From NCBI GenBank assembly GCA_041905405.1, contig JAYRLC010000005.1, forward strand, positions 62,001 to 126,000: DNA of 64,000 nt. Reading direction: 5' to 3'. The stretch comes from RAM1 sp041905405. GTDB lineage: Bacteria > Pseudomonadota > Gammaproteobacteria > Burkholderiales > Burkholderiaceae_C. A program made the translations under genes and the position numbers. Shown one piece after another: positions 42,005 to 49,806 of this stretch. Each line of letters opens with the position of its first letter. The stretch's first letter is position 1. The notes beneath the pieces were generated by a model. That model saw only the letters and a list, made by a program, of their open reading frames with translations, did no database searches and was not told the DNA's origin.

Positions 42005-43266
42005 CGTTCCACGAGCTGCTGTTCGGCTACGTCTTCTACTACCCGTTCCTCATGGCCTGGGTGTGGATGGCGGGCGGCTTCGCGCACGTGCTGGTGTTCG
42101 AGCGGCGGCGCCACGTGCAGGCCGACCCGCTGACGCGGCTGCCGCCCAAGTCCGGCCTGACAGAGTGGCCCCTGGTCAGCGTGATCGTGCCCTGCCACAA
42201 CGAGGCGGCGCAGATCGAGGAGGTCATCGCCCAGCTCATGAAAAGCCGCTACCCCGACTTCGAGGTGCTGGCCGTCAACGACGGCAGCAGCGACGACACC
42301 GGTGCCATCCTGGACCGGCTTGCGCTGCAGTGGCCGCGCCTGCGCGTGGTGCACAACACCACCAACCAGGGCAAGGCCGTGGGGCTGAACACTGCGGTGT
42401 TGCTGGCGCGCGGGGAATTCATCTTCGGCATCGACGGCGACGCGCTGATCGACCCTGATGCCATCGCCTGGCTCATCCTGCCCATGCTGCGATCGGATCG
42501 TGTGGGCGCAGTCACCGGTAACCCACGCATCCGCAACCGCACGACGCTGATCGGTCGCATGCAGGTGGGCGAGTTCTCGTCCAACATCGGGCTGATCAAG
42601 CGCACGCAGCAGATCTGGGGCCGACTGTTCACCGTGTCCGGCGTGATCGCCATGTTCCGCCGTCGCGCGCTCCTGGACGCCGGCTTCTGGGCCACTGACG
42701 TATTGACCGAGGACATCGACATCAGCTGGAAGATCCAGATCGCCGGCTGGACGGTGCGCTTCGAACCCCGTGCGCTCGCCTGGATCCTCATGCCCGAAAC
42801 CCTGCGCGGCCTGTACCGCCAGCGCCAGCGCTGGGCCACGGGCGGCATCCAGACCGTGCTGCGCTACACCGGCACCCTGATGTCGCCACGCCACTGGCGC
42901 ATGTGGCCCGTGTGGGCCGAATACCTGCTGAGTGTGGTGTGGGCATACGCCATGCTGCTGGTGCTGCTGCTGGCCATCGTGAGGCCGTGGATGCCGCCAG
43001 GCTGGCAGGTGGGCTTTCTGCCCGAATGGCGCGGCACGCTGCTGGGTCTGACCTGCATGGCGCAGATGTTTGTGAGCCTGTGGATCGACCGCTACTACGA
43101 CCGCCACCTGCTGCGCTATTTCCTCTGGACGCTGTGGTATCCGCTGGCGTTCTGGATGATCAACATGTTCACCACCGTGATCGCACTGCCGCAGGCGCTG
43201 CTGCGCGGCACCGGCCGTCGCGCGATCTGGCGCAGCCCCGACCGGGGGATTCCGAATGTCCACTGA
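42001..43266 (+). CDS. pgaC: Poly-N-acetylglucosamine synthase (family 2 glycosyltransferase)
   Basis: This 421-residue inner-membrane enzyme polymerises UDP-GlcNAc. Catalytic marks are NDGS (Asp94), DGD (145-147), TED (236-238) and QRQRW (274-278). Membrane helices lie at about residues 8-32 and in the C-terminal part (about 300-400). The ATG overlaps the pgaB stop. It acts with PgaD, whose gene overlaps its end by 11 nt. Confidence 0.95.
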   Translation: MTFHELLFGYVFYYPFLMAWVWMAGGFAHVLVFERRRHVQADPLTRLPPKSGLTEWPLVSVIVPCHNEAAQIEEVIAQLMKSRYPDFEVLAVNDGSSDDTGAILDRLALQWPRLRVVHNTTNQGKAVGLNTAVLLARGEFIFGIDGDALIDPDAIAWLILPMLRSDRVGAVTGNPRIRNRTTLIGRMQVGEFSSNIGLIKRTQQIWGRLFTVSGVIAMFRRRALLDAGFWATDVLTEDIDISWKIQIAGWTVRFEPRALAWILMPETLRGLYRQRQRWATGGIQTVLRYTGTLMSPRHWRMWPVWAEYLLSVVWAYAMLLVLLLAIVRPWMPPGWQVGFLPEWRGTLLGLTCMAQMFVSLWIDRYYDRHLLRYFLWTLWYPLAFWMINMFTTVIALPQALLRGTGRRAIWRSPDRGIPNVH

Positions 43267-43804
43267 CCGCAAGCCATCCCCCAAGCCGCGGGGTTTGTCC
43301 CGCTGGCGCGCCAGCCAGCGCACGCTGGCGCAGCGCCGCGCCGAGATGCCCATCATCGATGCCGCGCGCGCCCCGATGTCGTCGCTGCGCCGCAAATGGC
43401 CGGGCCGTGCGGGCTTCATCTACGCGTGGCTGCACATCGTCCGGCCGCTGGCGGTCACGCTGTTCTGGTTGCTGGTCGTGCGCTACGCCTGGACCCACCT
43501 GTTCGGCGCGCCGGACGACCTGCCTGTGGCGCAGCAGGCCGCGCTCTATGGCGTTGCCGTCCTCGTCATCCTGCTGGTCATGCTGGCATTGGCGCCGCTG
43601 CGCCGCCGCGAGGTGCGGCGCGAACCCACGGGCACAACGGCCCCTGCGCCGCTGGAAGACATCTCCGAATTTGCCAACGTCGGACCCAACCAGTTGGCGG
43701 ACTGGCAACAGGAACAGCGCCTGGTGGTGCGCCACGACGATGAAGGCATGCTGGACAGTGCCGACCCGCATGCGCCCGTGCCTGTGCGCCGGCCGCCACG
43801 CTAG
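43256..43804 (+). CDS. pgaD: PgaD family protein
   Basis: This 182-residue protein has two membrane helices (about residues 62-82 and 92-115), a basic N-terminus and an acidic cytoplasmic tail. The size, helix pattern and position after pgaC identify it as PgaD. This subunit is needed for PgaC activity and for response to cyclic di-GMP in E. coli. Sequence similarity in this family is low, so the call relies partly on context. Confidence 0.85.
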   Translation: MSTDRKPSPKPRGLSRWRASQRTLAQRRAEMPIIDAARAPMSSLRRKWPGRAGFIYAWLHIVRPLAVTLFWLLVVRYAWTHLFGAPDDLPVAQQAALYGVAVLVILLVMLALAPLRRREVRREPTGTTAPAPLEDISEFANVGPNQLADWQQEQRLVVRHDDEGMLDSADPHAPVPVRRPPR

Positions 43805-43875
43805 CGCTGCAACCATTGCTTACACTGTGGCGCAGGCCCGCATTGCGCCCCTAGCCAGGTGCGCGCCCAGGCACC

Positions 43876-44814
43876 ATGCAAATCGACCCCGACCTGCACG
43901 ACTTCATCGACCAGACCCAGCGCGACTTGCCGGCGCCGCGCGACGCGTCGGACCTGGCGGCGCACATCCACCGCTATGCGGCCATGTCCAGGCAACTGCC
44001 GTCGGTGCTGGTGCCAGTGACCAGCGGCGACTTCAAGCTGCGCCCCGGCGGCAAGCCGCTGCCCGCGCGGCTGCACTGGCCCACGGGAGCCCAGTTACCG
44101 GTGCTGCTGGTGTGGTTCATCGGCGGCGGATGGGTGGCGGGCGACCTGGACACCCACGACGGCCTGTGCCGCCAGCTGGCCCACGACCTGGGCGTGGCCG
44201 TGGCCTGCGTCCAGCTACCGCCGGCGGCCGGCAACGTGCCCCTGCACGGCAGCGAATGCGCGCTGCTGGCGCTGCGCACGCTGTTTGAAGGCCGCGCCAA
44301 GCTCGGCGTGAACCCGTCGCGCCTGCTGGTGGGTGGCGATGGCAGCGGCGGCCATGCGGCGCTGCAAGCCGCATGGCGGCTGTCGCGCCAGCAGCCCGGC
44401 GCGGTGGAGGCGGTGCTGGCGCTGTACCCGCTGATCAAGCCGGACTTCAACACCGCAAGCTACATCCGCTGCGCATCGTCCCCCGTGTTTTCGCGAGCGG
44501 ACGCCATCCGCGCGTGGGACGGCTTTCTGCACAGCCGCTGGGACCTGTGGGACGAGCGCGCCGTGCTCATGCACGGCAACGCGCCCATCCAGAACCCGCC
44601 GGTCACGGTGCTGCTGGCCGCCGAGCAGGACGTGGCGCACGACGACGCGATCCAGCTGCACGACTGGTTGCGCATGGTGGGCGCGCGCTGCGAATTCCTG
44701 GGCGCCCCGCGCATGACGCACGACTTCGCGCGCATGCAGCACGCCAGCGACAAGGCGCGCAAGCTCATGACCGACGCGCTCGCGATGTTCGGCGAGATCG
44801 CCGCGCTAACCTAA
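43876..44814 (+). CDS. Alpha/beta hydrolase, HSL-like, with altered nucleophile motif
   Basis: This 312-residue protein follows the hormone-sensitive-lipase/esterase layout. The oxyanion segment reads FIGGGW in place of HGGG. The elbow reads GGDGSGG where GDSAGG is expected, so the usual Ser is Gly and a Ser is shifted by one. The acid (AEQDVAHDD) and base (MTHDF) motifs are kept. It may be a weak or inactive esterase, or use the shifted Ser. It lies between pgaD and hemE, with no operon link that I can see. The start follows a short spacer with no strong ribosome site. Confidence 0.8.
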   Translation: MQIDPDLHDFIDQTQRDLPAPRDASDLAAHIHRYAAMSRQLPSVLVPVTSGDFKLRPGGKPLPARLHWPTGAQLPVLLVWFIGGGWVAGDLDTHDGLCRQLAHDLGVAVACVQLPPAAGNVPLHGSECALLALRTLFEGRAKLGVNPSRLLVGGDGSGGHAALQAAWRLSRQQPGAVEAVLALYPLIKPDFNTASYIRCASSPVFSRADAIRAWDGFLHSRWDLWDERAVLMHGNAPIQNPPVTVLLAAEQDVAHDDAIQLHDWLRMVGARCEFLGAPRMTHDFARMQHASDKARKLMTDALAMFGEIAALT

Positions 44815-44848
44815 AGGCTTACACAAAAGCGCCTGCGACAATCGGGGC

Positions 44849-45937
44849 ATGAGCTTCGCCCCGCTGAAAAACGACACCTTCCTGCGCGCCTGCTGGCGCC
44901 TGTCCACACCCCACACGCCCGTCTGGCTCATGCGCCAGGCCGGCCGCTACCTGCCCGAATACCGCGCCACGCGCGCGCAGGCCGGCAGCTTCATGGGCCT
45001 GGCCACCAACACCGACTACGCGACCGAGGTCACGCTGCAGCCCCTGGAGCGCTACCCGCTGGACGCGGCCATCCTGTTCAGCGACATCCTCACCGTGCCC
45101 GACGCGATGGGCCTGGGCCTGAGCTTCGCGATCGGCGAGGGACCGAAGTTCGCGTCCCCCGTGCGCGACGAGGCCGCCGTCAAGGCGCTGCAGGTGCCCG
45201 ACCTCAACAAGCTCAAGTACGTGTTCGACGCGGTCTCGTCGATCCGCCGCGCGCTGGACGGCCGGGTGCCGTTGATCGGCTTTTCAGGCAGCCCGTGGAC
45301 GCTGGCCTGCTACATGGTCGAAGGCGCGGGCTCCGACGACTACCGCCTGGTCAAGAGCATGCTCTACAGCCGCCCGGATCTGATGCACCACATGCTCGCC
45401 ATCAACGCCGATGCCGTGGCCGCCTACCTGAACGCCCAGATCGACGCGGGCGCGCAGGCCGTGATGATCTTCGACAGCTGGGGCGGTGTGCTGGCTGACG
45501 GCGCGTTCCAGGCCTTCAGCCTGGCCTACACCGCGCGCGTGCTCAAGCAGCTCAAGCGCGAGCACGACGGCGTGAAGATCCCGCGCATCGTCTTCACCAA
45601 GGGCGGCGGCCTGTGGCTGGCCGACATGCAGGCGCTGGACTGCGAGGTGCTGGGCCTGGACTGGACCGTGAACCTGGGCCAGGCGCGCGCGCTGGTCGGC
45701 CACACCCATGCGCTGCAGGGCAACCTGGACCCCAACGTGCTGTTCGCGCCGCCAGCGCAGGTCGCCGCCGAGGCACGCAAGGTGCTGGACAGCTTTGGCG
45801 CGCCGCACCGCGGCGACGGGCCGGGCGTGGGCCACATCTTCAACCTGGGTCACGGCATCAGCCAGCACACGCCGCCCGAGCACGTTACGGCGCTGGTCGA
45901 GGCCGTGCACAGCCATTCGCGCGAACTGCGTAAATGA
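44849..45937 (+). CDS. hemE: Uroporphyrinogen decarboxylase
   Basis: This 362-residue cytoplasmic enzyme removes four carboxyl groups from uroporphyrinogen III to give coproporphyrinogen III in heme synthesis. The signature WLMRQAGRYLPEYR (residues 26-39) holds the essential Arg, and Asp84 lies in ILFSDIL. IGFSGSPWTLACYMVEG and the late GHGISQHTPPE are also typical. It is monocistronic, with its own upstream AT-rich stretch, and precedes priA after a 387-nt gap. Confidence 0.97.
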   Translation: MSFAPLKNDTFLRACWRLSTPHTPVWLMRQAGRYLPEYRATRAQAGSFMGLATNTDYATEVTLQPLERYPLDAAILFSDILTVPDAMGLGLSFAIGEGPKFASPVRDEAAVKALQVPDLNKLKYVFDAVSSIRRALDGRVPLIGFSGSPWTLACYMVEGAGSDDYRLVKSMLYSRPDLMHHMLAINADAVAAYLNAQIDAGAQAVMIFDSWGGVLADGAFQAFSLAYTARVLKQLKREHDGVKIPRIVFTKGGGLWLADMQALDCEVLGLDWTVNLGQARALVGHTHALQGNLDPNVLFAPPAQVAAEARKVLDSFGAPHRGDGPGVGHIFNLGHGISQHTPPEHVTALVEAVHSHSRELRK

Positions 45938-46324
45938 CGGCGTGACAGCGCCATGACAACGCACTGCGGGCCCGTCATCCGGAAGTACCCTAGGGTCCGG
46001 GCTCTGCAATAACTCTGCCAGCACACTTGACTTATGCACAAAAGTTGTGTTGCGGCGCGCAAAAAATCGAAGGCCGCGAGGCTCGCTGCTATGAATCCCA
46101 TAGCGCACGCAAGTTGTTGATTTATATAGGCTTATGAGTTTGCTTTTTTTGGAGGCAGATTAGCCAAAGCCTTGATTTTCAAGGCCTCGGAGCGAGTCAC
46201 GGCACGATATCAACAAAGTTATCCACAGAAATATTGAATCTCTATCAAAAGGCTTCTGAATCAACGACTTAAGTCTGGTTTCGCCAGTTGTCTTTAAGAA
46301 AAACCCCTAAGCAACAACCCTTGC
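45938..46324. promoter_or_regulatory. hemE-priA intergenic region with DnaA box and small inverted repeat
   Basis: No gene is seen in this 387-nt gap. It is AT-rich after about 46020. A perfect DnaA-box consensus, TTATCCACA, lies at 46219-46227. An inverted repeat GCTATG-N5-CATAGC lies at 46088-46104 and resembles small dispersed repeats of Comamonadaceae. T- and A-rich stretches (for example GCTTTTTTTGG near 46143) could hold the priA promoter. A single DnaA box does not make an origin. Confidence 0.5.
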
Positions 46325-48397
46325 ATGTCGCATCGCCTGGCTGTTCTGGTCGCCGCCCCTGCCCACAGCTCGATCAGCGGGCCGCTGAGCTACCGAAGTG
46401 AGTTACCACTCGCGCCGGGCACGTTGGTGCGGGTGCCGTTCGGCAGGCGCGAAGTGCTGGGGCTGGTGTGGGAGCCGGACGGAAATGCGGCTGAAGAACG
46501 GCCGGAACTCGAAGACAAGGCCATCCTGGGACCGCTGGAAGGTATCCCCCCTTTGAATGCGGCGTGGCGACAACTTGTTACTTTCTCGGCGGACTATTAC
46601 CAGCGTGGCGCCGGTGAGGTGGCACTGGCCGCACTCCCCCCGCAACTGCGTGGGTTGACGGCGGTTCAACTGGCGCGGCGGTTGCGGCGCAAGAGCGATC
46701 ACCCTGTTACCGCCGACCTGGCCGACGTAACCGGCAAGGCAGCGGCAGGCGCAGGTGTGCAGCCCTCCGCCGAGCAGTCGGCTGCGCTCGACGCCATCGC
46801 CGCGCAGCCGGGCCCGTTCCTCGTCTACGGCGCCACAGGCAGCGGCAAGACCGAGGTGTACCTGCGCGCCGTGCAGGCCCTGCTCGAACAGAATGCGCAG
46901 GCCCAGGCGCTGGTCATGGTGCCCGAGATCAACCTCACGCCGCAGCTCGAAGCCCGTTTCACCGAACGCTTTGGCACGGCGGCCATCGTGTCGCTGCACA
47001 GCGGCATGACCAACCCGCAACGCCTGAAGAGCTGGCTGGCAGCGCACACCGGCGCGGCGCGCATCGTGCTGGGCACGCGCATGGCGGTGTTCGCGTCCAT
47101 GCCCACGCTGGGCCTGATCGTCGTGGACGAAGAACACGACCCCAGCTACAAGCAGCAGGAAGGCGCGCGCTACTCGGCGCGCGACCTGGCCATCTACCGC
47201 GGCAAGCTCGAAGGCGCCAAGGTGCTGCTGGGCTCGGCCACGCCATCACTGGAGAGCTGGCAGGCCAGCGAAAAGGGGCGCTACCAGCGACTGGCCATGC
47301 CCTCGCGCATCGGCGACGGGCGGCTGCCCGCCGTGCGGCTGGTGGACATGAACCTGCAGCCGAAGAAGACCGTGTTCTCGGTGCAGTTGCTGGACGCCAT
47401 CCGCCAGCGCCTGGCGCGCGGCGAGCAGTCGCTGGTGTTCCTGAACCGGCGCGGCTACGCGCCCGTGCTGGCCTGCACCGCCTGTGACTGGAAGAGCGAG
47501 TGCCCGCACTGCAGCGCGTACCGCGTGTTCCACAAGATCGACCGCACGCTGCGCTGCCACCACTGTGGCTTTACCGAGCGTGTGCCGCGCGCCTGCCCGT
47601 CGTGCGGCAACGTGGACATCGCGCCGCTGGGCCGGGGCACCGAGCGGCTGGAGGAACACCTGGCCGAGCTGCTGGCCGACACGCGCAACGCGCAGGGTGA
47701 GCCAGTGCGCATCGCGCGCATGGACGCCGACACCACACGGGCCAAGGGCGCGCTCGAATCGCAGCTCGCGCAGGTGCATGCAGGCGCCGTGGACGTGCTG
47801 GTGGGCACGCAGATGATCACCAAGGGCCACGACTTTCGCCGCATCACGCTGGTGGCGGCCGTGAACCCGGATACGTCGCTGTTCTCGGGCGACTTCCGCG
47901 CGCCCGAGAGGCTGTTCGGCCTGCTGATGCAGGCAGCAGGCCGCGCGGGACGCGACGCGTCACAGGCAGGCGTGAGCGAGATGTGGGTGCAGAGCTTTCA
48001 CCCCACGCACCCGCTATTCGGCGCGCTGCGCCGCCACGACTACCCGGCGTTCGCCGCGCAGCAATTGAAGGAACGCGAAGAGGCGGGCATGCCGCCATTC
48101 TCGTTCCAGGCCCTGGTGCGGGCTGAGGCGCGCACGCAGGAGGCGGCGCAGGCCTTCCTGAACAACGCGAGCGCGGCGGCTGTCGATGTCCCGGCCCACG
48201 AACGCGTCACGCTCTACCCGGCCGTGCCGATGAGCGTGCAGCGCGTGGCCAACGTGGAACGCGCGCAGATGCTGGTGGAAAGCGGCTCGCGGGCGGCACT
48301 ACAACATTTTCTGGCGCACTGGCATGGCGTGCTGCATGCCACGCGTGAAAAAGGCCTGATCCGCTGGGCCGTGGACGTAGATCCTTTAGCAGTTTGA
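46325..48397 (+). CDS. priA: Primosomal protein N' (replication restart helicase)
   Basis: This 690-residue enzyme reloads the replisome at stalled forks. It has an N-terminal DNA-binding domain (about residues 1-105), Walker A GATGSGKT (169-176), the DEEH box (268-271) and a paired-Cys zinc module (CTACDWKSECPHC and CHHCGF...CPSCG) inserted in the helicase domain. GTQMITKGHDF and QAAGRAGRD are the late helicase motifs. It is slightly shorter than E. coli PriA (732) but complete. Confidence 0.97.
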   Translation: MSHRLAVLVAAPAHSSISGPLSYRSELPLAPGTLVRVPFGRREVLGLVWEPDGNAAEERPELEDKAILGPLEGIPPLNAAWRQLVTFSADYYQRGAGEVALAALPPQLRGLTAVQLARRLRRKSDHPVTADLADVTGKAAAGAGVQPSAEQSAALDAIAAQPGPFLVYGATGSGKTEVYLRAVQALLEQNAQAQALVMVPEINLTPQLEARFTERFGTAAIVSLHSGMTNPQRLKSWLAAHTGAARIVLGTRMAVFASMPTLGLIVVDEEHDPSYKQQEGARYSARDLAIYRGKLEGAKVLLGSATPSLESWQASEKGRYQRLAMPSRIGDGRLPAVRLVDMNLQPKKTVFSVQLLDAIRQRLARGEQSLVFLNRRGYAPVLACTACDWKSECPHCSAYRVFHKIDRTLRCHHCGFTERVPRACPSCGNVDIAPLGRGTERLEEHLAELLADTRNAQGEPVRIARMDADTTRAKGALESQLAQVHAGAVDVLVGTQMITKGHDFRRITLVAAVNPDTSLFSGDFRAPERLFGLLMQAAGRAGRDASQAGVSEMWVQSFHPTHPLFGALRRHDYPAFAAQQLKEREEAGMPPFSFQALVRAEARTQEAAQAFLNNASAAAVDVPAHERVTLYPAVPMSVQRVANVERAQMLVESGSRAALQHFLAHWHGVLHATREKGLIRWAVDVDPLAV

Positions 48398-48482
48398 CCC
48401 CCCCGAAGCGCCTGCGGCGCCTCCCCCCAGGGGGCGCCCCCAGCAGCCCGGCAAAGCCGGTTCCGCGGCGGCACTGGAAAGA
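48398..48482. repeat. GC-rich intergenic hairpin element
   Basis: This convergent gap between priA and rsmI holds three short hairpins in a row: GCGCC-TGC-GGCGC, CCCCC-A-GGGGG and CCGGC-AAA-GCCGG. It may act as a bidirectional stop. The same kind of block is scattered in related genomes to my knowledge; there is no T-run. Confidence 0.45.
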
Positions 48483-49415
48483 TCACTCTGCCTTGCGTAT
48501 CTGCAGCGCGGCGTCGTACAGCGCGTTGCGGTTGCCGCCGGTGATGTCCGCGGCCAGTTTCACGGCGGTCTTCACGGGCAACTCCTTGAGCAGCAGTTGC
48601 AGCACGCGCAGGCCGTCGTCAGCCGGCTCGGCTTGTGCAACGGCGTGCAGCACTACGGCGAATTCACCGCGCAGGCGCTGCGCATCGGCATCCAGCCAGG
48701 CCGCAAGCGCCCGACACGTCAGCGTCGCGATCTCCTCGAACTGCTTGGTGATCTCGCGCGCCAGCGTCACGGGGCGCTCGCCCAGCACGGCCAGCGCGCG
48801 CGCAAGCGCCTGCATGCGGTGCGGCGCTTCCAGCAGCACCACGGCGCGCGGCTCGGCGGCCAGCGCCTGCACGGCGGCATCGCGCTCGCCCGCCTTGCTC
48901 GGCAGAAAGCCCGCGAACACGAAGCCGCTGCCGCCATCGGCCGCCACGCTGCCCGCCGCGCTGAGCGCCGCCGTCACGCTGCTGGCCCCCGGCAAGGGCA
49001 CCACGCGCAGCCCCGCCGCGCGCACGGCAGCCACGAGCCGCGCGCCGGGGTCGCTCACGGCCGGCGTGCCCGCGTCGCTTGCGTAGGCCACACGTTCACC
49101 CCGCTGCAGCCGCTGCACCACCGCCTGCGCAGCTTCAGCTTCGTTGTGCTGGTGAACGGCCAGCAGTTGCGCGCCCGAGCGTTCGATGCCGTAGGCACGC
49201 AGCAGTTGCTGCGTGTGGCGCGTATCCTCACAGGCCACGGCATCGGCCATCTGCAACACGTGCAACGCGCGCAGGCTGATGTCGGCCAGATTGCCGATCG
49301 GCGTGGCCACGACGTACAGCGCACCCTGCGGATAATGCTGCGCAGCCGCCGCGTCGCGCGCGGCACTCAGGGCGGAAGAAAAAGAAGCGATCAATGGATA
49401 CTCCGAAGGCCCCAA
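48483..49415 (-). CDS. rsmI: 16S rRNA (cytidine(1402)-2'-O)-methyltransferase
   Basis: This 310-residue enzyme has the tetrapyrrole-methylase-like fold that 2'-O-methylates C1402 of 16S rRNA. Marks are VVATPIGNLADISLRAL (about residues 35-51), ACEDTRHT, SDAGTPAVSDPG and LPGASSVTAAL. The start at 49415 overlaps the divergent yraN start by 22 nt. A TTG at 49392-49394 would give a shorter product without loss of the domain. Confidence 0.93.
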   Translation of the reverse strand: MGPSEYPLIASFSSALSAARDAAAAQHYPQGALYVVATPIGNLADISLRALHVLQMADAVACEDTRHTQQLLRAYGIERSGAQLLAVHQHNEAEAAQAVVQRLQRGERVAYASDAGTPAVSDPGARLVAAVRAAGLRVVPLPGASSVTAALSAAGSVAADGGSGFVFAGFLPSKAGERDAAVQALAAEPRAVVLLEAPHRMQALARALAVLGERPVTLAREITKQFEEIATLTCRALAAWLDADAQRLRGEFAVVLHAVAQAEPADDGLRVLQLLLKELPVKTAVKLAADITGGNRNALYDAALQIRKAE

Positions 49416-49774
49416 GGCCCACCACCAAGCAGCGCGGCGACGCGGGAGAGGACCGCGCGCTCGAACACCTGCAGGCCGCGGGCCTGCGCCTTGTGACGCG
49501 CAATTATCGGACGCCGGGTCGTGGTGGCGGCGAGATCGACCTGATCATGCGTGACCGCGACGGCACGATGGTGTTCGTGGAAGTGCGCGGCCGCGCCAGC
49601 AGCTCCCACGGCGGCGCGGGCGCGAGCATCAGCGGCATCAAGCAGCGGCGCATCGTTTTTGCAGCGCGCCACTACCTGCTTCGTCTGGGCCACGAGCCGC
49701 CCTGCCGCTTCGACGTGGTGCTGCTGGATGCCGGCGGCCTGCAGTGGCTGCGCGCGGCGTTCGACGCGGGCTGA
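49394..49774 (+). CDS. yraN: UPF0102 family YraN-type endonuclease-like protein
   Basis: This 126-residue protein has the restriction-endonuclease-like fold of the YraN family. Marks are GEDRALEHLQAAGL, RNYRTPGRGGGEIDLI with the catalytic Glu and Asp, and VFVEVRGR with Glu-x-Arg. No firm biological role is established; a link to recombination is suggested by the resolvase-like fold. It is divergent from rsmI. In E. coli it is followed by diaA and dolP, but here three minus-strand genes intervene. Confidence 0.92.
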   Translation: MDTPKAPRPTTKQRGDAGEDRALEHLQAAGLRLVTRNYRTPGRGGGEIDLIMRDRDGTMVFVEVRGRASSSHGGAGASISGIKQRRIVFAARHYLLRLGHEPPCRFDVVLLDAGGLQWLRAAFDAG

Positions 49775-49806
49775 CCCGGCGCCACGCCCCCGGATGGTGG
49801 GGTCCC

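Noticed and set aside
45938..46324. Possible replication origin
   Set aside because: Only one DnaA box is present, and dnaA, dnaN, parA and gidA genes are absent.
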